Assembly: GCA_958295915.1 (NCBI GenBank)
Contig: OY282381.1
Coordinates: forward strand, 3,122,722-3,186,721
Direction: 5' to 3'
Length of the DNA stretch: 64,000 nucleotides
Source of the DNA: an uncultured Caldilineaceae bacterium
Lineage (GTDB): Bacteria > Chloroflexota > Anaerolineae > Caldilineales > Caldilineaceae
Shown one piece after another: positions 18,194-27,638 of this stretch (the stretch's first letter is position 1; each line of letters begins with the position of its first letter). The notes beneath the pieces are model-generated. The model was not told the origin of the DNA, made no database searches, and saw only the letters and a program-made list of their open reading frames with translations. The position numbers were made by a program, and so were the translations under genes.

Positions 18194-20787
18194 GCCTGCA
18201 GTGAGCCCTCCTCTGGCAGCGCCGATATCTCCCTGAACTCGCGCTCACTGAATACGAATCGGAATATGCCTCGTGCGGGCCCCTCACGCACCTTCATGGC
18301 GCCAGTGGCGTTGAATGCGCCCTCAAGCGTTTCCAACACCTTTTTCTTATACTCGGTGTCGAGGTTGCCGCGCAGATGCTCGCCTTTTGTCTCGAAAATC
18401 AGCAGTTGCGGCACTCCTGCGATTTCGCCCGCCATGGCAACGAAGTCAGGATAAATGCGTTCCTGTTTCCAACCCTGTACGTAATACTCGCCCTGTTGAC
18501 GCACCGCCACCCGATGCCACCATCGCAGCGCCTTTTCTTCATCAAGGTAATACGCAAATTTTTTCTCCAATTCGGAATCGAAATGCCGCTCGAATACCGG
18601 CTCAAACAGGCTTAGCTGTAAAGGCTCGCCATAGTTTTTCAATAGCGGCTTATCATCGGAGTGAACCGGTATTGCGTAGCTTTCTACCATCCGGAAGTTA
18701 GGTTGCCTCATCTCCAAATCAAAGCGGATTTCGCCGTTACGCAGTTTTTCACGAAAGCACTGCTCCGCCTGCTTTTCCACTTCATTCTTTACATGCTCCC
18801 GCAATACATGGGCTAAATAAGAGCGTCGGTCATAAATATCATTGTCGGTTTCGCCGTTCTTTTTCAGCCGCTCGCACAGGAGCTGCGCAATGCGGGCGGC
18901 GTGCCACTGATTGGGCACAATATCGGACAATCGGCGTGCGAAGTCGGATACTTGAACAGTTTTGTTGATGTACGGCTCTTGCTCGGCATGGTAAATGGGC
19001 AGTGTGTCATCTACATCAACAGTTGCTGATTGCCGTTTAACGCTGTCGGGCGCAGATGCTTCCAGATCGGGCGGTTCGAGCGCCGACCAATCTATATGCG
19101 GCAGGATATGACACTGATAATCGAGCTGAATCCAATCGTCGCCTTCGCATCGCGCGCAGCCCGAATGGGCGCATTCAACCCTATTTCGATGGAGCGCCAG
19201 CGGCAGAAAGATATCCCGCTCCCGAAACGGCTTGCGTCGTTGCACGGCGCGCCGCTGCACTTCGCCCTCTTGCCGCATGCCCGACGCGCCCATCACTTCA
19301 TCGCCCAAGCCTGTCAGCCCTTCCGCTTCCAACCCATTCTTGACCTGCTCGACTACGGCGCCAACGTCGGTGTTGTTGCAATAGACATAACACTGATTCA
19401 GCGATTCTCTATCGGTGAGTTGGGCATGAGGTTGCCGCATCACCCGCCCCACCAGTTGCGTAATCGCCCGTTGCGCCTGCGTATTGTCCAGCATCACCAA
19501 CAGATAGGCGAAAGGGCAATCCCAACCTTCCATCAGCGCCGATTTTGTGATTATCCATCGCACTTGCGAAAATTCGGAGAGCAGATTTTCGCCTCCGAGT
19601 TCGTCATTTTCGGCGGATTTGACGCGAATGGCATCAGCGGACTCGCCTAAGCTCTGAATGAGATACTCGCGCACGTCTTCAGCATGAATACGCTCACCGT
19701 CGCGTTGAGATCTGCCCGTCCTCTCGACTCGCACGACCGCGATAGGGCGGATATAGCGCCCCGTGCCGCTCTCAAGCAGTTCGGCATCCGCTCGCAGACG
19801 CTCGAGTTCATCGACTGCCTGACTCAGCGTGAACTGCCACTCAGCATTCGGGAATGATGTTGCCTGCACAGGCAACTTGATCATTTCCTCTTTTTTCAGA
19901 TCGAGGCCGTCGATATCAACAAGCAGATTGCTGATGCCGCGGTTCGGCGTCGCCGAGAGTTCGATAACGAGAGACGGGTTAATGCGGCTGATCGAGCGGG
20001 CGAATTCTTCGTTGGCAGCCCTCTTTTTCGCCCCGTACGCTTTATGCGCTTCGTCGAGAACAACCACGGGACGCAGTACCTTGAACACGTTAAACAGACT
20101 GTGCTTGACAGGGCCTTGCTCAGCGAGACACTCCAGGTCGGGATATTCGTGTATCATGCGGGCATCGCCGAAGATATCATCAATAGCGGGGAAAAAGCTC
20201 GGATACCGCCCTGAATCCCGAAACATGCGCAGAAACTCTTTGCCCTTGCGTCGGTTCGCCGCCGGCAACATCAGCAACATGACGCACAGGTAATTCGCGA
20301 TATCGTCTCTGTTGAACGGATTGTCCTTTTCCAACATTTTGACGCGGCCGCCGCTCGCCCGCTCCAACATTTGACGATAGGGATGTTCCCGATTCCACAA
20401 AGCGGCCTTCGTTTGCGCGTAGATGGCCTTGCTCGGCACAATCCACAATGTCAGCCCGGTCTGCCGATTGAGCCGTTCCAAAGCGGCGGCGGCGAGCAAG
20501 GTTTTACCGCCGCCTGTCGGCACTTTGAAGCAGATATGCGGAATCGGACGGTTCGCCTCGTCGGTGCGGTCAACGTATTGGCCCGCGCTGTCCGCAACGC
20601 CGCCGGCCGTTTTCAACGCCTCCCACGCGGTTTTGGGATGATTGCGGACCGCGTCGGGAATTTCGCCCGCGGCCTCCGGCCATGCCTCAATCGCAATCTC
20701 TGCCTGATTCCGTGCCTCTGCAAGCGTCTCCAGCCAACGGCTGAACGCCTCAAGCGCGCTGAACTGATACGTTTTTAATTCCATCAT
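18172..20787 (-). CDS. res: Type III restriction enzyme, Res subunit (helicase-nuclease)
   Basis: The 871-aa protein is an SF2 ATPase fused to a nuclease. It shows Walker A (VPTGGGKTLLAAAAL), DEAH (VVLDEAHKAYG), motif III SATPNRG, motif VI QLVGRVMRQPH and a C-terminal PD-(D/E)xK nuclease (YPDFVAM .. IFETKGEHLRG). With the Mod methylase it forms a type III restriction complex that translocates on DNA carrying unmethylated sites and cuts. ATG 20787 (MMELKTYQFSALEAF) is preferred; the frame upstream to 20904 is encoded by three type A repeats. A possible degenerate type A tail lies at 19152-19179. The gene order mod-res is typical. Confidence 0.92.
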   Translation of the reverse strand: MMELKTYQFSALEAFSRWLETLAEARNQAEIAIEAWPEAAGEIPDAVRNHPKTAWEALKTAGGVADSAGQYVDRTDEANRPIPHICFKVPTGGGKTLLAAAALERLNRQTGLTLWIVPSKAIYAQTKAALWNREHPYRQMLERASGGRVKMLEKDNPFNRDDIANYLCVMLLMLPAANRRKGKEFLRMFRDSGRYPSFFPAIDDIFGDARMIHEYPDLECLAEQGPVKHSLFNVFKVLRPVVVLDEAHKAYGAKKRAANEEFARSISRINPSLVIELSATPNRGISNLLVDIDGLDLKKEEMIKLPVQATSFPNAEWQFTLSQAVDELERLRADAELLESGTGRYIRPIAVVRVERTGRSQRDGERIHAEDVREYLIQSLGESADAIRVKSAENDELGGENLLSEFSQVRWIITKSALMEGWDCPFAYLLVMLDNTQAQRAITQLVGRVMRQPHAQLTDRESLNQCYVYCNNTDVGAVVEQVKNGLEAEGLTGLGDEVMGASGMRQEGEVQRRAVQRRKPFRERDIFLPLALHRNRVECAHSGCARCEGDDWIQLDYQCHILPHIDWSALEPPDLEASAPDSVKRQSATVDVDDTLPIYHAEQEPYINKTVQVSDFARRLSDIVPNQWHAARIAQLLCERLKKNGETDNDIYDRRSYLAHVLREHVKNEVEKQAEQCFREKLRNGEIRFDLEMRQPNFRMVESYAIPVHSDDKPLLKNYGEPLQLSLFEPVFERHFDSELEKKFAYYLDEEKALRWWHRVAVRQQGEYYVQGWKQERIYPDFVAMAGEIAGVPQLLIFETKGEHLRGNLDTEYKKKVLETLEGAFNATGAMKVREGPARGIFRFVFSEREFREISALPEEGSLQAQAMTAL

Positions 20788-20803
20788 CGCGTTCCCGCAT
20801 AGC

Positions 20804-20905
20804 GCGCCTCTTTCAAACAGAGGCGCATTCAACCACTGCGCGTCTCTTTCAAACAGAGGCGCATTCAACCACTGCGCGCCTCTTTCAAGTAGAGGCGCAT
20901 TCAAC
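20804..20905. repeat. Three tandem type A palindromic repeats between mod and res
   Basis: Copies at 20804-20833, 20840-20869 and 20876-20905, 36-bp period, each GCGCCTCTTTCAAACAGAGG or a variant followed by CGCATTCAAC. The loop is TTCAAAC or TTCAAGT instead of TTCGAGC. The last unit supplies the TGA stop of mod. The array is open in the res frame. Confidence 0.92.
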
Positions 20906-22562
20906 TATTGTATCTTCCGTAGAGGGTGTAGGGGAGTTGGCAAAATGTAATGCCCATATTTGTCAGCTCGCGCTGGCCGATGTACTTGCCCGCCGCGTAC
21001 ACGATCGCCTTTTTGCCATTCTGACGGCTGGCGATGCTGATGCGTTCCGCCCGCTCCCGATGTAGCATCGACTCGTTGCTGCGTAAATAGCCAAGATCCG
21101 GTTTGTAGAGCATGTAGTAGTCGATTTTGTCATCGCTGTGAAACAGGCCGTCCTCGTTTTTCGGCGTTAGCGCGTCCGCGCCGACGGAAACGCCCGCTGT
21201 CATATACAGCAGATAGGCGGCAAGTGATGAGTGCGGCGGCAAGGCCTCCCCGCTGAGCATCCCCTCTATCTCAATCGGTTCGCCCAACCTGCAATAGGTG
21301 AAAGAGCCGCCCAAGCCCGCGCGCAGTGCCGCGTCGCGGGCGTTGGGTACGCCGTTGATGACGCGCCGCACGCGCTCGGCCGTGATGGTGTCGGCGTAGT
21401 CCTCGCACTCGACGAGGATAAACTTCCGCTTGCCGCCGTCTTCTCTGTTCAGGGATAGCGTAGCGTGGGCGGTTGTGCCAGATCCAGCGAACGAGTCGAG
21501 GATAATGGCGTCGGCTTTGCCTGATGCGCCTTCGGCAATCTCTATCAGGTTCTCAATCAATTTTGTCGGTTTCGGATTGTTGAACTCGATGGCTGCGCTT
21601 TGGAAAACTGCTTGCAGTTGCTTCGTTCCTTCGTCTGTGGTACCAGCGACATCCGCCAACATCAGATCAATGGGAACAATCCCTTTTTCCTCAGATTCGT
21701 TGAGAAAATTTTTGAGACGAGGATAGCGCAAACTTCCGTTCACGCCCCACCAAAGTCTGTTCTCCCGAATATGTTCCTCATAGGTGCTCCGGCTGTACTT
21801 CCAGGCATGCGTAGGATGATTCACTATCGCCCTCGTATGCGGATTGATTACCGCGTAAACCAGATTCGGACGCTGTTCTTTCAGCGCAGGATTGACATAC
21901 GAGCTGGACACCCAACTGCCGCGTGGGTCATCATCGGTATTGGAATATGTTTCATTCAGTTTTTCGTCCCGCTTGACCCGAATGTGAGAAACAGCATCGG
22001 ATTTTCTATATGCAATGACATGCTCACGTTGGTTTGAAAATAGTTTGGCGTTGTTACTCCTGCCATAGCGATGTTGCCAAACGATGTCGGCTATAAAATT
22101 CTCTTCCCCGAAAATCTCATCCATCAGCATCCGCAGGTGATGTTGTTCATTATCGTCAATGGAGATAAAAATTACGCCATCTTCGGCGAGCAGTTCCCTC
22201 AGCAGGTGCAACCTCGGCCACATCATACAGAGCCATTTGTCATGCCGCTCCAGGTCTTCGTTGTCAACGGGGCGGTTCTCCCTGAGCCACTTCTGCATAA
22301 GCGCACTGTTTACGTTGTCGTTGTAGACCCATGCCTCATTGCCGGTGTTGTACGGCGGGTCGATATAGATGCACTTGATGCGGTTGGCGTAGCGGGGCAG
22401 CAACGCTTTGAGAGCCTGCAGGTTATCAGCCTGGATGATGAGGTTGTCGTCAATGCCGTTTGGGTGGCAGGAGCGGGTTTCGTCAGATTCGAGCGGACGG
22501 TACGGGACGGTGAGATGATGGGCGTAGATATGTTGCTTCCCTTTGAAATCGAGTGTGGGCAT
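20901..22562 (-). CDS. mod: Type III DNA methyltransferase, Mod subunit
   Basis: The 553-aa beta-class adenine methylase shows motif IV DPPYNTGNEAW before motif I DSFAGSGTTAHATL, the order of type III Mod proteins, with a variable target-recognition region between. It methylates one strand of an asymmetric site and gives sequence specificity to Res. ATG 22562 (MPTLDFKGKQHIYAH) is chosen; the upstream extension is translated from type B repeats. Its stop codon lies in the last unit of a type A array, so the original C-terminus may have been altered. Confidence 0.93.
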   Translation of the reverse strand: MPTLDFKGKQHIYAHHLTVPYRPLESDETRSCHPNGIDDNLIIQADNLQALKALLPRYANRIKCIYIDPPYNTGNEAWVYNDNVNSALMQKWLRENRPVDNEDLERHDKWLCMMWPRLHLLRELLAEDGVIFISIDDNEQHHLRMLMDEIFGEENFIADIVWQHRYGRSNNAKLFSNQREHVIAYRKSDAVSHIRVKRDEKLNETYSNTDDDPRGSWVSSSYVNPALKEQRPNLVYAVINPHTRAIVNHPTHAWKYSRSTYEEHIRENRLWWGVNGSLRYPRLKNFLNESEEKGIVPIDLMLADVAGTTDEGTKQLQAVFQSAAIEFNNPKPTKLIENLIEIAEGASGKADAIILDSFAGSGTTAHATLSLNREDGGKRKFILVECEDYADTITAERVRRVINGVPNARDAALRAGLGGSFTYCRLGEPIEIEGMLSGEALPPHSSLAAYLLYMTAGVSVGADALTPKNEDGLFHSDDKIDYYMLYKPDLGYLRSNESMLHRERAERISIASRQNGKKAIVYAAGKYIGQRELTNMGITFCQLPYTLYGRYNS

Positions 22563-22576
22563 GGTCGGACTTTTCT

Positions 22577-22693
22577 GTCGCGCCCTACAGTGGCGCGCAA
22601 CACATCCGTCGCGCCCTACAGTGGCGCGCAACACATCCGTCGCGCCCTACAGTGGCGCGCAATACATCTGTCGCGCCCTACAGTGGCGCGCAA
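22577..22693. repeat. Four tandem type B palindromic repeats between ggt and mod
   Basis: Units at 22577, 22608, 22639 and 22670 with 31-bp period. Each is GTCGCGCCCTACAGTGGCGC, then GCAA and a 7-bp spacer (CACATCC, TACATCT, TACATCC). The GCGCC..GGCGC arms form a hairpin. The array occupies almost the whole gap between the ggt stop and the mod start. Confidence 0.93.
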
Positions 22694-22701
22694 TACATCC
22701 G

Positions 22702-24336
22702 TTACACTACTACGGCCATGCCTTCATTGCCAGTGTCGGCCGCGCCGGAGAGCGCGCCCGTCCGCGGGTCGATGTGGACCGCATGCACCAGGGCCAATCC
22801 ACCGTGGCTGTAGGGGATGTGAATGGCTGGATGGCGCTTATTCACCTCATCCAGCACCCAAATCGGGATGCGTCGCTGGCAGCAGATGGCGTCCAATTGG
22901 CAGTCGAAACGGGGCGCATGCACCGCCTGATCGATACCCATGCCGAAATCGACCACATTCAAAATCACCTGTAACACCGACGTGATGATACGGGTCGCGC
23001 CCGGCGCGCCCAACACCAGTAACGGCTCCTGGGCATCCTCGTCAGAAGCCCCTTTCGCTTTCTGGTAGACGATTGTCGGGGTCATGCCGGTGGTGCGCCC
23101 TTTGCCCGGCGCAATGGAGTTGGGATGACCGGGCAAAGGGTGAAAGTTGATCATCGAATTGTTGTACATAAAGCCCAGCCCCGGCGTGATGACGCCTGAC
23201 GACGCGCCCAATGAATGGGTCAGCGCGACGCAGTTGCCGGCAGAATCGACAACAGTGACATGGGTCGTGTGCGGAGATTCCGCCTGCGAGGGAGTCGGTT
23301 CAATGGGCTGGCCCGTATCGATCCGTTCCCGCCAGTAGGCCGCCCGCTCCTTGGACATCATCCACGCCAGCGGCACATCCTCAAAGTCGGTGTCGGCCAT
23401 GTGCGGATTGCGATCGGCGAAGGCCGCCTTCATCGCTAAGCCGACTGTATATATGTAATCGGGCGAGTTGTGGCCCATTCCCGCCAGATCATACCCTTCC
23501 AGGATGTTGAGGATGGCGATCAGCGTGGCGCCGCCGTGGGGCGGGGCCGCGCTGGTGAGGAGGCGCCCTCGGTAGCTGCCGCTCACAGAAGCATCTTCCC
23601 GCAGTCGGTACTGCGTAAAATCCTGCCGGGTGACGAAACTGCCATTGGCCTCCAGATCAGCGGCCATTCGTTCCATCAGCGCGCCCTGATAGAAGTCCTC
23701 GCTTCCGTGCTTGACGATGTGGCGCAGGGACGCGGCGTAGTCTGGATTGCGCACTGTCTGACCGATGTCATAGGTCTCTCCGTCGGCGCGCAGGTAGATG
23801 CGGCGGGCCTCGGCGTTGCTGTGGATATGATCCCGCAGACTCATTCCCTCCCAAAACTGGTTCGCGCGTTTCCAGCCAATGGCCAGGGCATCGGTCACTA
23901 CATATCCGTCTTGGGCAAGGCGCATGGCCGGCTCCGCGGCCTGCCCAAAGTCGATGGTCCCCCAGCGATCGAGCAGCATGGCCAGCATTTTAACGGCGCC
24001 CGGAGTACACACAGATGTGTAACCGGATTCGTTTACATTTCCCTCCAGGAAATAGCCCCAGCCCCCAGGATTGGGACGGATCAGCTTGTCGACCCACATA
24101 TCATCCCGCACCCGAGCCCCGGCCAACGCGGGCGCATCAACGCCGATAGAACCGCGCGCCCCGGCTAAGTGCAGATTGATCAACCCATAGCCGCCGATAC
24201 CGCACATCTGCGGACTGACGATGGACTGCGCCAGGGCAGCGGTGACAGCGGCATCGACGGCATTGCCGCCGGACATCAGAACACGGGCGCCGGCTTCCAC
24301 AGCGACCGGTTGTGGGGCTGAGAGTGCAGAGGGCAT
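22702..24336 (-). CDS. Gamma-glutamyltransferase-family protein
   Basis: The 544-aa Ntn-hydrolase of the gamma-glutamyltransferase family starts with MPSALSAPQPVAVEAGARVL and has GGNAVDAAVTAALAQS, the autoprocessing/nucleophile threonine region (HTTHVTVVDSAGNCVALT) and the GSSG-like ASSGVITPGLGF. No signal peptide is visible, so it is likely cytoplasmic. Members transfer or hydrolyse gamma-glutamyl groups or related amides; the substrate is not determined. A second paralogue lies at 57468. AAAGGAGCC precedes the ATG. Confidence 0.9.
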   Translation of the reverse strand: MPSALSAPQPVAVEAGARVLMSGGNAVDAAVTAALAQSIVSPQMCGIGGYGLINLHLAGARGSIGVDAPALAGARVRDDMWVDKLIRPNPGGWGYFLEGNVNESGYTSVCTPGAVKMLAMLLDRWGTIDFGQAAEPAMRLAQDGYVVTDALAIGWKRANQFWEGMSLRDHIHSNAEARRIYLRADGETYDIGQTVRNPDYAASLRHIVKHGSEDFYQGALMERMAADLEANGSFVTRQDFTQYRLREDASVSGSYRGRLLTSAAPPHGGATLIAILNILEGYDLAGMGHNSPDYIYTVGLAMKAAFADRNPHMADTDFEDVPLAWMMSKERAAYWRERIDTGQPIEPTPSQAESPHTTHVTVVDSAGNCVALTHSLGASSGVITPGLGFMYNNSMINFHPLPGHPNSIAPGKGRTTGMTPTIVYQKAKGASDEDAQEPLLVLGAPGATRIITSVLQVILNVVDFGMGIDQAVHAPRFDCQLDAICCQRRIPIWVLDEVNKRHPAIHIPYSHGGLALVHAVHIDPRTGALSGAADTGNEGMAVVV

Positions 24337-24357
24337 GAGGTTGGCTCCTTTTGGTTA

Positions 24358-24409
24358 TCAGTTTCCAGTCGTCAGTGAACTGCAGTTACTCGAAACGAAA
24401 AACTTTCCA
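24358..24409. repeat. Type C intergenic repeat
   Basis: TCAGTTTCCAGTCGTCAGTG, then AACTGCAGTTACTCGAAACG and AAAAACTTTCC. It is almost identical to 47338-47395. Confidence 0.7.
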
Positions 24410-24418
24410 TACAAACGT

Positions 24419-25258
24419 CTACAGGGAACAGACAATGCGAATGTTGGTTGCGGTCAGTTCATTTTCGTCCCGTCCCGACGGGATGAGCCGAAACTCAAAG
24501 ATATGATCGCGGCTTGGGAGGTTATCTTTCACGGAATTATCTTGCATCATCGAGAAATGAAAGAAAGCGCTTTCATAGGGGGAATCGGAGTTTTTGCGTT
24601 TGTCCATCAGCCACAGATGAGGCGATATCTCGGTAAGAAAGCGCATATAGCCGAAACCCTTTTCCTCGTTGTAGTAGTAGCACCAGCCACGCACTATCGA
24701 ATCGGGTTGACCCCATTCGGAAACGCCATTATTGGGGGCAGGCAGAAGATCGGGGATCAGATACCCAGACATGAACAGATCCGCCTCCTGGCGCAAACTG
24801 CCCGAGACATTGTCAAAGGCCACTACCTCCACCCGGCAACCCTTGTTCTGCAGCGCCCGCACCACCTGAACAAAATCCCCATCACCGGTAGCAATCAGTA
24901 CTCTATCGAGATTTTCAGACTGAAGCAACACGTCCACCGCCAGGTCCAAATCGGAATTGGCCTTGGCATAGCGGTTGCCGGTCTCATCGTCGAACCAACG
25001 AAGTCGCTTGATCATAACTTTGTAACCGAGATCCCGCAGTGCCGAGTGGAAGCGTAGCGCACGGAGACGGTAGTCGCTATCCCACCGGGACCGGTCGGCA
25101 TCATGGGTTACATAGGTATTCAGACGCACCGGTTCACCCAGATCCCGACAAGCAAACTCACGCAAAATATCATACTGCATGCCAGAGCCGCCATTCAGAT
25201 AGATGTTGGCAGCATCAACATAAACCCCAACTTTAACAAGCGACTGACGCCATACCAT
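24419..25258 (-). CDS. NYN-domain nuclease fused to a cold-shock-like domain
   Basis: The 279-aa protein has an N-terminal NYN (PIN-like) domain with the acidic residues expected for metal-dependent RNA cleavage: VGVYVDAANIYL (about 8-19), NSDLDLAVDVLL and ATGDGDFVQVVRAL. A C-terminal domain follows with GWCYYYNEEKGFGYMRFL and AFFHFSMM, which match the two RNA-binding motifs of cold-shock proteins with changed aromatic spacing. An RNase with its own nucleic-acid-binding module is inferred. It stands alone, divergent from the TRAP genes. The NYN part is firm; the cold-shock part is likely. Confidence 0.82.
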   Translation of the reverse strand: MVWRQSLVKVGVYVDAANIYLNGGSGMQYDILREFACRDLGEPVRLNTYVTHDADRSRWDSDYRLRALRFHSALRDLGYKVMIKRLRWFDDETGNRYAKANSDLDLAVDVLLQSENLDRVLIATGDGDFVQVVRALQNKGCRVEVVAFDNVSGSLRQEADLFMSGYLIPDLLPAPNNGVSEWGQPDSIVRGWCYYYNEEKGFGYMRFLTEISPHLWLMDKRKNSDSPYESAFFHFSMMQDNSVKDNLPSRDHIFEFRLIPSGRDENELTATNIRIVCSL

Positions 25259-25605
25259 AGAAGATCCTTTAGAATGGTTGAATTGCGCTAAGGGAGCGCA
25301 CCCTATCGAGATAGAAATTAAATTCCTGAACGCTCGGAATTATACTGCCTTTTGCCAGTCTGTACGAAATGATCCTTGTATATCTGATAATTTCAGGTAA
25401 GATAGAGCAATTCTAACAATTCGCCAAATGTGAGAATACACGGGGATAGAGGCGCGGTACTCAGAAAGTTTCTCGTTTTGCGTTTTCAGTTTCGAGTAAC
25501 AGCGCAGTCGCTAAAAACGAAAAACTGGCGCCTAATAACTTCCATAGCGCTCGACGACTCGACAACGCTTTCCCCGCGCATCACGTTAACAGAGGCTCGG
25601 CAACC
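25259..25605. other. Intergenic region between NYN-CSD and TRAP genes
   Basis: 347 bp holding a possible promoter for the TRAP genes (TTGTAT 25376-25381, 16 bp, TAAGAT 25398-25403) and a type C repeat at 25462-25535. No ORF or RNA gene was recognised. Confidence 0.4.
25462..25535. repeat. Type C intergenic repeat
   Basis: AGAAAGTTTCTCGTTTTGCG, then TTTTCAGTTTCGAGTAAC and GAAAAACTGGCGCC. It includes the inverse of the ACTCGAAAC element. Confidence 0.55.
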
Positions 25606-26178
25606 ATGCTACGCGCGCTTTTGAAGTTTTCCAGTTTCATTGATGGCATCTCGGAACGAACCGGAGGGATGTCGGTGATCCTTGTCATCGTTACGGTTGT
25701 GATCGGATTTTATAATGTGTTGGTGCGCTATGTCGGACAGTTCATCGGCGCGCAGCTGTCCTCCAATCTTTTCATCGAGATGCAATGGTATCTGTATTCC
25801 CTCGTCTTTTTCCTGAGTTTTGCCTACATCTTGAAGAACGGCATCAATGTACGGGTCGATTTCATCTATGCCAATTGGTCCAGAAAGCGCAAAGCAATGC
25901 TGGACTTCTGGGGCCATATCTTTCTTCTCATCCCCTATTGCATTATCGGTATTTGGGTATCCGTCAATCCGGTGCTGATCTCCTGGCGTCAGTGGGAGCA
26001 GTCACCTGATCCCAGCGGCCTGCCCCGCGCGCCCCTGAAAACAATGATTATCGTCGCCTTTGTCCTTCTACTCTTACAGGTGATCTCCGAGCTGATCAAA
26101 CTGTACGCAGTGTTGCAAGGAGAAGAGAGCGAAATCGAAAAATTCACAGACCACAAAGAGGCTTTGCGGCTCGAGTAG
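25606..26178 (+). CDS. TRAP transporter small permease (DctQ-like)
   Basis: The 190-aa membrane protein with four hydrophobic segments ([63 protein letters not shown]) and an [11 protein letters not shown] segment is the small subunit of a tripartite ATP-independent periplasmic transporter. Its tail is charged and cytoplasmic. It is 85 bp upstream of the large permease. The transported acid is unknown, though members with Tat-lipoprotein receptors often carry keto-acids or mannitol-like compounds. Confidence 0.88.
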   Translation: MLRALLKFSSFIDGISERTGGMSVILVIVTVVIGFYNVLVRYVGQFIGAQLSSNLFIEMQWYLYSLVFFLSFAYILKNGINVRVDFIYANWSRKRKAMLDFWGHIFLLIPYCIIGIWVSVNPVLISWRQWEQSPDPSGLPRAPLKTMIIVAFVLLLLQVISELIKLYAVLQGEESEIEKFTDHKEALRLE

Positions 26179-26263
26179 ATGCCACGCGCGTAGCGGTTGG
26201 TTGCTGGCCTGTAGCGCGTATTCTCGATGCCTCATCACGCATTGCACACGAAAAGGACCGTCT

Positions 26264-27604
26264 ATGGGACTGGAATGGCTCGCCCTTGTGATGTTCATAC
26301 TGTTTTTTGTTTTGATTCTGTATGGATATCCGGTGGCATTTTCCTTCGCCGGAACCGCCTTCGTCTTTATGCTGATCGGCTGGGCGCTGGGGATCTTCAA
26401 TCTGAACTGGCTCAAACTGCTCCCCAATCGCTGGTTCGGCACAATGTCGGATTTCACGCTCCTGGCGATCATTTTCTTTGTTTTTATGGGAGCGATCTTC
26501 GAAAAATCCGGCCTGGCTGAACGGCTGTTGACGACCGTCGGCATTCTGCTGGGCTCCATGCGGGGCGGTCTGGCCCTGGCCGTTGTTCTGGTTGGGACGC
26601 TTCTGGCCGCCGCAACAGGGGTCGTCGCAGCCACGGTGATTGTCATGGGGCTGCTGGCTCTGCCGATTATGGTGCGCTATGGATACAATCATCAACTGGC
26701 AACCGGCATCATTACCGCATCCGGGACAATGGCCCAACTGTTGCCGCCCAGCCTGGTTCTGGTGGTCTTAAGCAATCAGATCGGCGTCGGGGTGGGCGAT
26801 CTTTTTCTGGGCGCCTTGATCCCCGGCCTGATTCTCTCCAGCCTCTACGCCCTGTATGTCATCGCGATCGCCATACTTCGCCCTCAGGATGCCCCAGCCT
26901 TGCCGCCCGAAGCCCGCACTGTACAAGGCGCCGAGCTATGGCGTCAGACGCTGATCGCTGTCGTGCCGCCAGTTCTGCTGATCCTGGCCGTACTGGGCAG
27001 CATTTTTCAGGGTATCGCCACCCCTACAGAGGCCGGCGCAGTCGGAGCCATCGGCGCCTGCATCCTCACCGCGCTGAACCGCAGCCTGAACTGGAAACTC
27101 ATCCACGATGCAGCCCGCTCCACGGCCAACATCACCGCGCTCGTCATTATGATTCTCTTCTGTTCGACCTTCTTCGGACTGGTCTTCGACCGCTTGGGAG
27201 GCCAGAGTTATGTGCAGAACCTGCTGACGAATCTGCCAGGTGGATTCTGGGGATTTGTGATCGTGGCCAACATCGCCATCTTCCTGTTGGGCATCAATCT
27301 GGAGTTCATCGAAATCAGCTTCATCGCCATGCCTCTGTTTGTGCCCGCCGCCCTGGAGCTAGGATTCACCAATCTGCAGATGGTCTGGTTTGGGGTGATG
27401 ATGGCGATCAATCTGAATATGGCCTTCATCTCGCCACCGGTGGGGTTCTCCCTGTTTTATCTGCAAAGCGTGGCCCCGCCGGAAGTGAAAACCGCGGATA
27501 TTCATAAAGGCGCGCTGCCGTTTATGGCGCTGCAGGGCATTGCCCTCATTATCGTGATCCTCTTCCCCCAAACAGTCACCTGGCTGATCGAAGTGGCGTC
27601 ATAG
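26264..27604 (+). CDS. TRAP transporter large permease (DctM-like)
   Basis: The 446-aa polytopic protein has about twelve hydrophobic segments and the DctM hallmarks [40 protein letters not shown], and [12 protein letters not shown]. It forms the sodium-coupled translocation channel with DctQ. ATG 26264 ([11 protein letters not shown]) follows AAAAGGA; the longer frame from 26201 is not hydrophobic and is rejected. The substrate-binding subunit lies next to it but on the opposite strand. Confidence 0.94.
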   Translation: MGLEWLALVMFILFFVLILYGYPVAFSFAGTAFVFMLIGWALGIFNLNWLKLLPNRWFGTMSDFTLLAIIFFVFMGAIFEKSGLAERLLTTVGILLGSMRGGLALAVVLVGTLLAAATGVVAATVIVMGLLALPIMVRYGYNHQLATGIITASGTMAQLLPPSLVLVVLSNQIGVGVGDLFLGALIPGLILSSLYALYVIAIAILRPQDAPALPPEARTVQGAELWRQTLIAVVPPVLLILAVLGSIFQGIATPTEAGAVGAIGACILTALNRSLNWKLIHDAARSTANITALVIMILFCSTFFGLVFDRLGGQSYVQNLLTNLPGGFWGFVIVANIAIFLLGINLEFIEISFIAMPLFVPAALELGFTNLQMVWFGVMMAINLNMAFISPPVGFSLFYLQSVAPPEVKTADIHKGALPFMALQGIALIIVILFPQTVTWLIEVAS

Positions 27605-27638
27605 CAGCCTCAGGATATCCGCATCCCCTCTGTGAACA

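Noticed and set aside
18308..18325. GTTGAATGCGCC-like match inside res
   Set aside because: No palindrome follows, and the encoded LEGAFNATGAM fits ordinary protein sequence.
19152..19179. Degenerate type A repeat inside res (GGGCGCATTCAAC)
   Set aside because: Only the tail is conserved; the stem is too altered for a firm call, so it is mentioned only in the res entry.
20804..20905. Use of the ORF start at 20904 for Res
   Set aside because: Residues before MMELKTYQF come only from the repeats, and a normal start exists at 20787.
22577..22693. CRISPR array
   Set aside because: Spacers are only 7 bp and almost identical, and no cas genes lie nearby; it is a palindromic repeat array.
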